From Spongiibacter sp. IMCC21906 (GTDB lineage: Bacteria > Pseudomonadota > Gammaproteobacteria > Pseudomonadales > Spongiibacteraceae): a DNA stretch of 64,000 nucleotides. The stretch covers positions 248,001-312,000 of the forward strand of contig NZ_CP011477.1 of the NCBI RefSeq assembly GCF_001010805.1, written 5' to 3'. The notes below the pieces were generated by a model. The model saw only the letters and a program-made list of their open reading frames with translations. It did no database searches and was not told the DNA's origin. Below are positions 1 through 9,000 of this stretch, piece by piece. The position numbers and the translations under genes are program-made. Every line of letters begins with the position of its first letter. Within the stretch, counting starts at the first letter, position 1.

Positions 1-2
1 CC

Positions 3-1082
3 CAGAGCCGCCTGAAAGCCTTAGAAAAAATGGCTGAGATTGCCCCGGCCCACGTTGACTCGCCCTTTAAGTTTCAGTTTCTGAGCCCCAAACAGTTTTC
101 CGATCCGCTACTCACCCTGTCCCAGGCCGACCTGGGCTATGGTGATACGGCAATATTGCGCAATATTAACCTCAGCCTGCATCCCGGCAGCCGGGTGGGT
201 TTATTGGGGGCCAACGGTGCCGGTAAATCAACATTGATGAAAGCCCTGGCAGGCGCCGTGCCCTTAATCGCGGGGCAGCGCCAACAGGGGGAGCATTTTT
301 ACGCCGGTTATTTTCATCAGCACCAACTGGAGTCATTGGACCTCAAGGCCAGCCCCATGCTCCAGTTGCAGCGCTTGCGACCAGACGCGCGGGAACAAGA
401 TATTCGCAATTATATTGGCGGCTTTAATTTTCATGGCAAACGTGCCGAAGAAAGCTGCGAGCATTTTTCCGGCGGCGAAAAAGCGCGACTGGCCTTGGCC
501 TTAATCGTATGGCAGCGACCCAATCTCTTACTACTGGACGAGCCCACTAACCACCTCGACTTGGAAATGTGCCAGGCCTTGACCAGCGCGCTACAAAACT
601 TTGAAGGCGCGATTGTGGTGATTTCTCACGATCGTCACTTAATTCGCAATACCGTCGACGAACTCCTGCTGGTAGACAATGGGATCGCCGAAGCCTACGA
701 AGGCAGCCTGGACGACTACCGCCAATGGCTGCTCAGCCGGGATAAGTCCAACCCCGCCGAACCGGGTAGCGACAACGGCAATAGCACAGAACCCATGGTC
801 GACAAAAAGCAGGCGCGGCAACAAGCGGCTCAACGTCGCCAACAACTGGCGCCGGTGACCAAGCAAATCAAGCAGCTCGAAAACCAAATGGAAAAACTGG
901 CCACCGCATTAAACGGTATTGAAGAGCAGCTTTCCGACGCGAGTCTCTACGACGCAGAAAACAAGGAGCAGCTCAAAACCTTGCTAGGCAAGCAACAGCA
1001 ACTCACACATGAGAACAACGATGTAGAGGCGCGGTGGCTCGAATTACAAGAACAGCTGGACACCCTGGAAGCCAGCCTCTAA
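3..1082 (+). CDS. yheS: ABC-F family ATPase, YheS type (5' end missing)
   Basis: This is the C-terminal part of a duplicated ABC ATPase of the ABC-F (translation-associated) family; 359 residues are visible. The frame is open back to the window edge, and the residues just before the first in-window ATG (QSRLKALEKM) match the linker between the two ATPase domains of YheS/Uup-like proteins, so the real start and first ATPase domain lie off the left edge. The visible domain has Walker A GANGAGKST, signature FSGGEKARL and Walker B LLLLDEPTNHLD. There is no membrane segment. After about residue 250 there is a charged Gln/Lys/Glu-rich coiled coil typical of the C-terminal tail. Family members act on ribosomes rather than as transporters. 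The gene ends 3 nt before the following methyltransferase gene, so the two are probably co-transcribed. YheS is more likely than Uup because of the linker sequence. Confidence 0.88.
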   Translation, partial: QSRLKALEKMAEIAPAHVDSPFKFQFLSPKQFSDPLLTLSQADLGYGDTAILRNINLSLHPGSRVGLLGANGAGKSTLMKALAGAVPLIAGQRQQGEHFYAGYFHQHQLESLDLKASPMLQLQRLRPDAREQDIRNYIGGFNFHGKRAEESCEHFSGGEKARLALALIVWQRPNLLLLDEPTNHLDLEMCQALTSALQNFEGAIVVISHDRHLIRNTVDELLLVDNGIAEAYEGSLDDYRQWLLSRDKSNPAEPGSDNGNSTEPMVDKKQARQQAAQRRQQLAPVTKQIKQLENQMEKLATALNGIEEQLSDASLYDAENKEQLKTLLGKQQQLTHENNDVEARWLELQEQLDTLEASL

Positions 1083-1085
1083 GCC

Positions 1086-1706
1086 ATGAGTATTCTTCTC
1101 GATAACCTTAATATTGACGCGGTTAAGGGCTTTCTTTCCCGTACCGAAGGCAACGCCCTTTATCACTATGCCCTCAGCAGCAGCCACCTCGGCCCCATAC
1201 TGGAAGTCGGCAGCTACTGTGGCAAATCCACAATCTACCTCGCCGCAGCCTGCCAGGCACAAGACAACCTGGTTTATGCCGTGGATCATCACCGGGGGTC
1301 TGAAGAGCATCAACAGGGTGAAATGTTTCATGACCCTGATCTTTTTGACCTGGCTCAGCAGCAACTCGACAGCTTCGGAGAATTTCGTCACAACTTAGCG
1401 CGGGCAGGGCTAACGAATTGGGTCGTCCCCATTGTCGCCAGCTCCACACAAAGTGCTAGATTTTGGCAGACACCGCTGGGCATGGTATTTATTGACGGAG
1501 GTCACAGCCTAGACGCAGCAGTCAATGATTACCGCTGCTGGGCTGGTCATATTCAACGCGGCGGTATACTCGCCATACACGATCTTTTTGCCAACCCGGA
1601 CGAAGGTGGCCAGGCCCCCATCGCTATTTACCGACTGGCGTTAGCATCGGGCTTATTTGAAGAAGTGGAAAAAGTCGATAGCCTGGGAATACTGCGGCGC
1701 TGCTAA
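1086..1706 (+). CDS. Class I SAM-dependent methyltransferase (Methyltransf_24-like)
   Basis: A 206-residue soluble protein with the Rossmann-type SAM-binding loop ILEVGSYCGKSTIYLA (about residues 39-54), an acidic residue closing strand 2 (VYAVDHH) and a later VFIDGGHS motif. This is the pattern of the Methyltransf_24 family, which includes cephalosporin-hydroxylase-like and O-methyltransferase-like proteins. The substrate cannot be read from the sequence. It starts 3 nt after the ABC-F gene, so translational coupling is likely. A convergent oxygenase gene follows after 13 nt. The SAM fold is confident; the specific function is unknown. Confidence 0.75.
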   Translation: MSILLDNLNIDAVKGFLSRTEGNALYHYALSSSHLGPILEVGSYCGKSTIYLAAACQAQDNLVYAVDHHRGSEEHQQGEMFHDPDLFDLAQQQLDSFGEFRHNLARAGLTNWVVPIVASSTQSARFWQTPLGMVFIDGGHSLDAAVNDYRCWAGHIQRGGILAIHDLFANPDEGGQAPIAIYRLALASGLFEEVEKVDSLGILRRC

Positions 1707-1719
1707 AGACCGCACGCGC

Positions 1720-2376
1720 TTAGCGCGGCGGATCAAGCTGGTGATTAACGCTGGCATTGACCCGAAACCAACCCGCAATACTGTAGCGACTGCGGTTTGC
1801 CGCCAACACCTCATGGGGCACCCGGTCGCTTAAAAACACCACCAAACTGCCAATTAACGGAATCACCCGACTGGCTTCGGCACCGTCATCACCGTAAATC
1901 ACCAACTGACCACCATCACTGCTTAGCCAACCGGGGTTTAAATAAAACACCGTCGACAGCACCCGATTGCTGCGGCCCTTAAAAGCATCGACATGTTTTT
2001 TATAAAAAGCACCGGGAAAATAACGGGCAAAATGGGCCTCGTAATCAAACAGCCCCATAAACAAACGACGATTAATGCCCTCTCGCAAGCCTTCCATCCA
2101 ATGCAGATAATCCGCCTCCGCATGATCGCCCTCGTTCAGCCAGCGAATTTCATCACTGCGTACAAAAGGGTTCACCGCAAAATCGCTTTGCCGCCCGACT
2201 CCTGCAGGACGAAAATGCGTATCGTCCAGCTGCGTCACCCGTATAAAGAGCCTATCCGTCAAGGCTGGCGGCAAAGCTGCGGGCACCACTGCATAACCGC
2301 GCAGGGTTAATGCCTCGGCAATATCGTCGAACAGCGCGTCGCGCAGATTGGGAAATTCAAGCAGTTCGGCGGACAT
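1720..2376 (-). CDS. 2-oxoglutarate/Fe(II)-dependent dioxygenase (prolyl 4-hydroxylase-like)
   Basis: A 218-residue protein with a C-terminal double-stranded beta-helix oxygenase domain. The iron facial triad is visible as HVD (His128, Asp130) and a distal His (about 188, in DRVPHEVL). The 2-oxoglutarate-binding Arg is about residue 198 in NRSRYSIAGWFR, and the strand FYLNPGW...GGQLVIYGDD lies between. This matches SM-20/PHD2-type and PKHD hydroxylases; the substrate is unknown. The start at 2376 (MSAELLEF) is preferred because a GAGGG stretch lies upstream and the added 20 residues of the alternative start at 2436 do not resemble the domain. It converges with the methyltransferase gene and is separated by about 130 nt from the membrane-protein gene upstream. 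Confidence 0.8.
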   Translation of the reverse strand: MSAELLEFPNLRDALFDDIAEALTLRGYAVVPAALPPALTDRLFIRVTQLDDTHFRPAGVGRQSDFAVNPFVRSDEIRWLNEGDHAEADYLHWMEGLREGINRRLFMGLFDYEAHFARYFPGAFYKKHVDAFKGRSNRVLSTVFYLNPGWLSSDGGQLVIYGDDGAEASRVIPLIGSLVVFLSDRVPHEVLAANRSRYSIAGWFRVNASVNHQLDPPR

Positions 2377-2504
2377 CAGCTGGCAGCCCTCAAAGAAAGG
2401 CGTATTAACACCCAGACTCACGGCACTGTCACCCATTATTTCTGCTTAATTTTAGCAACACACGAAGGACACGGGGTTAGCGATCAAAACAGCTAGCACA
2501 GTGT

Positions 2505-3377
2505 TTATTTAAGGTGTTTTAGCAATTGAATAATATCGGGAATAAACTGCAAATAACCGCCAAATTGCAGCAGCCGTTCACTCACCGGCGCACGTAACTC
2601 CTGATGCACTCCGTCTATCATTGCCAATAATCGCCGCCTTGTTCCATAACGATTAAAGCCGTATTCAATAAAGGGGGACAGCAATGGCGTCGCCGCCACT
2701 ACCACCGCCAAGCCGCCAACAGCACCACTTACCGCCACCCAGCCAGGCACACCAAACCAACTAGCCCACATAGCCGACAACACGCTTTGCTGACTGATAT
2801 ACACACTACTGGCCGCTAACACCCCAAGAATAGAGGCGCTGCCAAACAAAATCTTGTCGCTCAAACCTCGTCCCAATAACCCCAAGCCGAGGAACAGCAA
2901 CAGCTCACGACTGCTGTCATGGCGTTGCCCCCACTGGGCAACCGCCTGCTGTAAACGCTGGGCAGCCTGCTCGCTATCATAGGGGGCCAGCAAACTTTTT
3001 AATTCTTCAAAATCTTGGCGATGATAATCGGGATGTCGCCTCAATTGCGCTAAAAGCAATTGCTGCAAGCCCGGCAAGTCCAAGACCTCATTGGCCATAA
3101 TATCGGCCACCGCCTGCTCTTTGCCGGTCAGTGGACGAGAAACAGGGTGCCGCCCCCGCTTCAGGGCATGCCAAACCCCCCGGGGCATCGCCAATAAATC
3201 TGCGGGCACATCCCGACGGTGTTGCCAATGCCGAGCCAGCACCGCACGCAATGACGCAAAATGTTGACGATAAGCAATATCTACGCGAGTGCGGGCAGCA
3301 CTGAAATGGCCATCCAGCTTGGCCAGTAGCTCAGCTCGCCATCGCTCCTCCGATTCATGGCCATTGGCGTCACTCAT
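2505..3377 (-). CDS. Membrane protein of unknown function
   Basis: A 290-residue protein I do not recognise. The first 170 residues are soluble and rich in charged helices (Arg/Glu/Gln). Residues about 175-265 contain roughly three hydrophobic segments (ELLLFLGLGLL, ILGVLAASSVYIS, WVAVSGAVGGLAVVVAATPLL), and a short basic/amphipathic tail follows. The start at 3377 (MSDANGHE) is chosen because a G-rich Shine-Dalgarno (TGGGGGC) precedes it. A longer reading from 3485 would put the start codon on top of the divergent argA start and leave no promoter. That longer form would add a CxxC (FCVQCHRL), which could in principle be a real metal-binding knuckle. The gene is divergent from argA. Confidence 0.6.
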   Translation of the reverse strand: MSDANGHESEERWRAELLAKLDGHFSAARTRVDIAYRQHFASLRAVLARHWQHRRDVPADLLAMPRGVWHALKRGRHPVSRPLTGKEQAVADIMANEVLDLPGLQQLLLAQLRRHPDYHRQDFEELKSLLAPYDSEQAAQRLQQAVAQWGQRHDSSRELLLFLGLGLLGRGLSDKILFGSASILGVLAASSVYISQQSVLSAMWASWFGVPGWVAVSGAVGGLAVVVAATPLLSPFIEYGFNRYGTRRRLLAMIDGVHQELRAPVSERLLQFGGYLQFIPDIIQLLKHLK

Positions 3378-3483
3378 TTGCCCCCACTCTGGATGGTCCA
3401 CATTTTCTCCGTAAAAATGCCTTGTAAGCCTATGACATTGCACACAAAATAGGCGTTCATTCACGGCAATCCCGGCACCGGCC

Positions 3484-4791
3484 ATGTCAGAACAAACCGA
3501 CTACGTAAAATGGTTTCGCAATTCCGCACCCTACATCAATGCCCACCGCGGCAAGACCTTTGTATTGATGTTTGGTGGCGAAGCCGTGGCACACCCCAAT
3601 TTTGCCAATATTGTGCACGACATTGCGCTACTAAACAGCCTCGGCGTACGCATGGTATTGGTTCATGGTGCCAGACCCCAAATTGAAGAACGGGTAAGCA
3701 ACGCCGGCTTGAACAGTCAGTATCACAATGATCTGCGGGTCACGGGCGAGGCAGAACTCGGTTGCGTCACCGCGGCTGCCGGGTCATTACGCGCCAATAT
3801 CGAAGCCCTGCTATCTATGGGGGTCGCCAACTCACCCATGCACGGCGCCGCCATCCGGGTGTGTTCGGGCAATTATGTCACTGCCCGGCCCATCGGTGTG
3901 GTGGACGGTGTCGATTTTAAGCATACCGGCATGGTCCGGCGGATTGACGCCGCCGCACTGCAACAGCAATTAAATAACCAACACATTGTGATTTTGTCGC
4001 CACTGGGCTATTCCCCCACTGGCGAAATTTTCAATTTAGCCTCAGAAGATGTCGCTGTGCATACCGCTGTTGCTCTAAAAGCCGACAAACTTATTTTATT
4101 TACCGAGAGCGACGGTTTACACACCGCCGACGGTGCACTGCTACGGCAATGTGAATACCGGGACGTAGATGAGCTGGTTGATCAAAGCAGCGAATTAAGC
4201 AGAGACAATATTGTGCAAGCAGTGGTGGACGCCGGTGATTTAGGTATTCAACGCTGCCATATTGTGTCTTACAGCGCCGATGGTGCTTTGCTTCGGGAAC
4301 TCTACACCCGAGATGGTTCTGGCACGCTGGTCACTCAAGAGCACTACGAGCAAATGTGCACCGCCGATATCGATGACGTTGTTGGCATTCTTGGCATTAT
4401 TGAACCGTTAGAGGCAAAGGGCGTATTGCTAAAGCGCTCCCGAGAATTGCTCGAAAATGAAATAGACCATTTCAAAATTTTAGTCCGAGACGGCATGGTG
4501 ATCGCCTGCGCGGCGCTCTACCCCTACCCCGAGCAAGCCACTGGCGAAATTGCCTGCGTAGCCACTCACCCCGACTATCGCGGCGCAGACCGGGCAGAAA
4601 GACTACTGGAACAACTCGAGCGAGATGCCAAGCAAACAGGGCTAAACAGTGTATTTATTTTAACCACCCAAACCGCTCACTGGTTTCAAGAACAGGGCTA
4701 CCAGCAATGCACTGTCGACGAACTGCCCCCGGCTAAAAAGCAGCTGTATAATTTTCAGCGTAACTCAAAAGCGTTTATCAAAACTCTGTAA
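3484..4791 (+). CDS. argA: Amino-acid N-acetyltransferase (N-acetylglutamate synthase)
   Basis: A 435-residue enzyme for the first step of arginine biosynthesis, acetyl-CoA plus glutamate to N-acetylglutamate. The N-terminal amino-acid-kinase-like domain (about residues 20-285) shows FVLMFGGEAV and VLVHGARPQIEERV; in this family it binds arginine for feedback inhibition rather than phosphorylating. The C-terminal GNAT domain (about 290-435) includes GEIACVATHPDYRG, an acetyl-CoA-binding region, and WFQEQGY. Its length matches ArgA of Pseudomonas and Escherichia (about 430-445). Its stop codon overlaps the rsmE start by one base (TAATG), so the two are translationally coupled. Two other arginine genes, argH and argE, also lie in this window but are not adjacent. 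Confidence 0.95.
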   Translation: MSEQTDYVKWFRNSAPYINAHRGKTFVLMFGGEAVAHPNFANIVHDIALLNSLGVRMVLVHGARPQIEERVSNAGLNSQYHNDLRVTGEAELGCVTAAAGSLRANIEALLSMGVANSPMHGAAIRVCSGNYVTARPIGVVDGVDFKHTGMVRRIDAAALQQQLNNQHIVILSPLGYSPTGEIFNLASEDVAVHTAVALKADKLILFTESDGLHTADGALLRQCEYRDVDELVDQSSELSRDNIVQAVVDAGDLGIQRCHIVSYSADGALLRELYTRDGSGTLVTQEHYEQMCTADIDDVVGILGIIEPLEAKGVLLKRSRELLENEIDHFKILVRDGMVIACAALYPYPEQATGEIACVATHPDYRGADRAERLLEQLERDAKQTGLNSVFILTTQTAHWFQEQGYQQCTVDELPPAKKQLYNFQRNSKAFIKTL

Positions 4792-5522
4792 TGCGCATCC
4801 CGAGAATCTATACTTCACTCCCATTAGACGCTGCAACCGAGCTAGCCTTAGATCCCCGTGCCGCCCATTATTTAGGGCAAGTGCTAAGGATGAAAGTCGG
4901 GCGGGAGCTGTTGCTGTTTAATGGCGACGGCTTTGCGTATCCCGCTGTCATCACCACCGCTAGCAAGAAAAATATTAGCTGCAAAATATCCGCACCCATT
5001 GCGCCAATCGAACCATCACCTACACTGCCCTTAGAGCTCGGCATCGCTATTTCTAAGGGCGACCGTTTAGATTGGGTTATTCAAAAAGCCACCGAGCTGG
5101 GGGTTCAACGTATTAGTCCCCTCACTACCGAGCGGGTGGATGTAAAGCTGAATGGCGAACGTCTGCACAAAAAGCAGCAGCATTGGCAGCAAGTTATGAT
5201 CAGCGCCTGTGAGCAGTGTGGACGCAACCGTCTGGTCGACATCGCGGAACTGCAAACCCTGGACAACTGGCGACAAACACTTAACGCTGATTTAAAGCTT
5301 GTGCTCTACCCCATTGCCGAAACAGGCCTTGCCGAAAGAGCAGCACCAGCCTCTGCGGCCTTACTCATTGGGCCAGAAGGCGGTTTAAGCGAGGCGGAGA
5401 TTATCGCCAGCAGACAATCTGGCTTTGAAGCACTACAGCTGGGGCCGCGGGTGTTGCGTACCGAAACCGCACCGCTGGCCGCACTCAGTATTTTACAATT
5501 TCGCTGGGGAGATATGGGCTAA
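4791..5522 (+). CDS. rsmE: 16S rRNA (uracil(1498)-N(3))-methyltransferase
   Basis: A 243-residue SPOUT-class RNA methyltransferase that methylates N3 of U1498 in the decoding region of 16S rRNA. An N-terminal PUA-like region opens with MRIPRIYT and HYLGQVLRMKVG. The C-terminal knotted SAM site shows LLIGPEGGLSEAEI and LGPRVLRTETAPLAAL, which are diagnostic for RsmE. KGDRLDWVIQKATELGV is the family's mid-protein signature. The start overlaps the argA stop. The gene converges with the chpC-like gene 37 nt downstream, with no clear terminator between them. Confidence 0.95.
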   Translation: MRIPRIYTSLPLDAATELALDPRAAHYLGQVLRMKVGRELLLFNGDGFAYPAVITTASKKNISCKISAPIAPIEPSPTLPLELGIAISKGDRLDWVIQKATELGVQRISPLTTERVDVKLNGERLHKKQQHWQQVMISACEQCGRNRLVDIAELQTLDNWRQTLNADLKLVLYPIAETGLAERAAPASAALLIGPEGGLSEAEIIASRQSGFEALQLGPRVLRTETAPLAALSILQFRWGDMG

Positions 5523-5559
5523 GCTCGCTCTTAACCAAGCTTATTACTCAAAAGACGAC

Positions 5560-6036
5560 TTACTCTGGATGCAAGTCATTTAAAATGCGCGCCTCTATCT
5601 GATCGCAGTCAGGAAGCATCATCGCCCTGCCCGCAATACTAACGTGCTGTCGACAACCGACGCGCTCTTCACCCTCAATACCCTTTACATCGTCTGCAGA
5701 AAGATGCAGCACCTGCGGAATAGCCGACACGACAATACCGTAAAACGGCAGTCTCTCGGGGTTTTGCAAACCCTTGATAATAGCCACTCGTCGCAGCGCT
5801 AAATTATTGGGAATCTGACCATCACAAAGCCCTTCAAAACTGATTATGGGCAGCTGGACATTCCGCCAGGGCAGCATCCCCAAAATAAACGTCGAAGACA
5901 GCGTCGAGCTGAGCTGCCGGGCTAAAATAATCTCTGGCACACTCGCATTGGGAAGGAGCAAGCCCCCTTTTTGCAGCGGCAATAACAGGCATGGAAGACT
6001 TTGGGGCAATTCCTTTCTATCCGCCGCGTCATTCAT
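5560..6036 (-). CDS. chpC: CheW-like protein of the Pil-Chp system (ChpC-like)
   Basis: A 158-residue single CheW-domain protein, the last gene of the pilus chemosensory operon. CheW proteins couple chemoreceptors to the CheA-type kinase. ChpC is the second CheW homologue of the Pseudomonas twitching system, and position supports that name: it follows chpA directly. The visible CheW pattern is LLPLQKGGLLLPNASVPEII, FILGMLPWRNVQLPIISFE and FYGIVVSAIP. The start at 6036 (MNDAADRK) overlaps the chpA stop in ATGAATGA, so translation is coupled. Upstream in-frame starts would extend into chpA. The symbol rests on gene order more than on sequence. Confidence 0.75.
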   Translation of the reverse strand: MNDAADRKELPQSLPCLLLPLQKGGLLLPNASVPEIILARQLSSTLSSTFILGMLPWRNVQLPIISFEGLCDGQIPNNLALRRVAIIKGLQNPERLPFYGIVVSAIPQVLHLSADDVKGIEGEERVGCRQHVSIAGRAMMLPDCDQIEARILNDLHPE

Positions 6037-9000
6037 GGACTTTCTCATCACTGACGTCCTGGATAGCTCGCAGTACTTGTGTTTCTTGATAAGGCTTACC
6101 AAGGAAATGCGTCACCCCCAAAGACGCCGCTCGCTCACGGTGTTTATCACCCGAGCGAGAGCTAATCATCACCACAGGAATAGCCTGGGTTCGAGGGTTG
6201 CCCCTCAGCCTTACCAATACTTCAAAGCCATCCATTCTCGGCATTTCAATATCCAACAAGATGACATCGGGCAGCCGCTCAATATCCTGCAACACCGTCA
6301 CGGCCTCCATACCGTCTCTAGCCAGCAAGACATCCATTTGCTGCCGCTCTAAAAACCGAGAGGTTACCTTACGCACGGTCACCGAATCATCCACCACCAT
6401 CACCAAGCGATTTCCACTCACGGCGGTAGAGGGCAACAACGCCTGCTCACCGACCATCAGGCGGCGGGCAACATCATCACGGATACTGGCCAGTACATCC
6501 AAAATCACCACCACGCGACCATCACCTAATACAGTGGCTCCCGACAGCGAAGGCACCGAGGCAAACTGCGGACCCAGGGTTTTCACCACCACTTCCTGGG
6601 AGCCCAACAATGCGTCGACCTGCACGGCCGTTGGCGGCTCAGCATTACGAATCAACAGCACCGGCTTGGGATCAACCTGCCCCTCCATATGCGGAGCAGC
6701 ATGACCCACAAGCTGGCCTAAATAACGTAGATTATATTGCTGACCGGCATATTCGTACTGGCTGTTGGCATCTTGATAATAAACTTCCAGCTCATAGGGA
6801 CTCACCCGCACAATGCCTTCAATATTATTTAACGGTACCGCATAAGCCTCACCCGCTACACTGACCATTAGCGCCCGGTTCACCGACACCGTAAAGGGCA
6901 AGCGCACTTCAAAACGGGTACCCCGCCCAGCCTCGGTACGAATATCGATGCTGCCGCCCAGCTGTTTAATTTCGTTACGAACAACATCCATGCCAACACC
7001 GCGACCCGATATCTGGGTCACACTGCTGGCCGTACTAAAGCCCGCATGGAAAATATATTCCAACAATTGCCGGGTACTCAAAACAGCATCTTCTGTAATT
7101 AAACCCAAATGCTGTGCTTTGGCTCTGACAGCCTGAAGATCGATACCACCGCCATCATCACTGATGGCAATAACCACATCGCCGCCCTGGCGATCAAAAC
7201 GCATGGCAATCTCGCCAACCGGCGCTTTTTCTGCCGCCAGCCGCGTCGACTCATCCTCGATACCGTGACCAATGGCATTGCGCAGCATATGTTCCAACGC
7301 CGGAATAATCCGCTCCAGTACCCGGCGGTCCATCTCACCTTCGGCGTTATACACTTTAAAGTCGACGTTTTTGCCCAGCTCCGACGCTATTTGACGAACC
7401 CCTCGCCGCAAGCGCGGGACCATCCTCGAAAAGTGGACCATTTGCGAACGCATTAAACCTTCTTGCAAATCGCCGTGAATCCGCGACTGTTGTAACAACA
7501 AGGTTTCCATGTCTCGACTTTTTTCTAGCAAGGTGCTCCGCAAATCCACCAAATCAGAGGCGGATTCCAGCAGCGAGCGAGAGTATTGCTGTAACTTGGA
7601 GTAGCGGTCGAACTCCAGTGGATCAAAGCCATCGGCGCCGTCACCACCAACTTGCTCTTGGCGGAAAAGGATCTGCGCCTCTGTTTCCATATCCATCCGT
7701 CGTACTTGGTCTTGAAGACGCTCGACGGTAATTTCCATCTCTTCCAAAGAGGCATGAATCTCGCTCACCTGCTCTTCACTACGCGCTCGCGAAATAGATG
7801 TTTCACCGGCGAGGTTAATGAGTTTTTCAAGCAGTTGAGATGACACTTTAATCATCTCTTGGGGTGCCCGAGCAGTCACAGGGACCGCGACTTCTTCTTT
7901 ATCGGCCGCCACCAGCAAATTTTCTGCTGGCTGCTGATTCACCTTGCGACCAAACGCTGCCGCAAAATCAAACTCGCTTAATTCATTTGTCGGTACAGCT
8001 TGAACCGCATCAGTTTGCGGCGGCTTCTCGGCAGTATCCCCGGTCGCCTCTATCATGGCCACCAACTGATCCTGGTACTGGTGTATTCTCGCAAGCAGAC
8101 TGGCTTTATCGGTTTGCTCTAAAGCGGCTGCGTCGGTAAGCGCCGCTTCAAATTCATGACTGACATCCCCCAGCTGAGACAAACCAACCAGCCTCGCGCC
8201 ACCCTTGAGTGTATGTAAATGGCGCTGGATTCTATCGAGCTGCTCTAGCTCGTCGACATTGTCTGCCCACAAATGAATAGCCTGATCAATGCCCTCCAGT
8301 AAATCCCCCGCCTCTTCGAGGAAGATATCCAGAATCTCTTGATCGACATCATCGTCAAAAACAGTGCCCGGATTCGCAAGCGCAGGCGGCAGGCTTAAAT
8401 CATGAGGGTTATCGACAGGCGAAAGAGGTGTCGTTGCGTTAAACGCTTCGATGCTAGATGCAAAATCTTCCTCAGCATCGACGTCACTATCCTGTTCAAG
8501 ATGATCAGTACTGGCATGAGCTTGGCTTGCTCCGTCATCAATCGCAAACCCCGTGGAGGCCGAAGGCTGCGCATTGGCATCATAATCTCGCAAGCGGTTA
8601 AGCAGTTCAGCGCTTTCCTGCGGCGCCTGGTCCGCGGCAATTTGATTCAACTGCCCCAGTAAATGCTCAACGGCATCTGCAGCCAAACTCACCATATGCG
8701 AGGGAACAGGATCACTGGCGTGACCCAATAACACTTGCAAAGACTGGCTGAGTTCGGCCACGGTCTCTACCGAAAGCTCCTCGGCACGATAGGCAAATGC
8801 CCCCAACTCCGGTGCCATGTCTCGGAGCTTCTGGGCAGTGGGCAACGCTGGCGCGGCCAGTTCGTCAGCGAGGACAAATAGCGCCTCACTGTAGGTCGAT
8901 AGAAAATGGTTTAAGACCCCTGGCGCTAACTGCCCATCTCGTCGCTGGAAAGCTGACATTTCAGCTTGATCAAGTAATGTGGAAGACAACGCTTCCAACC

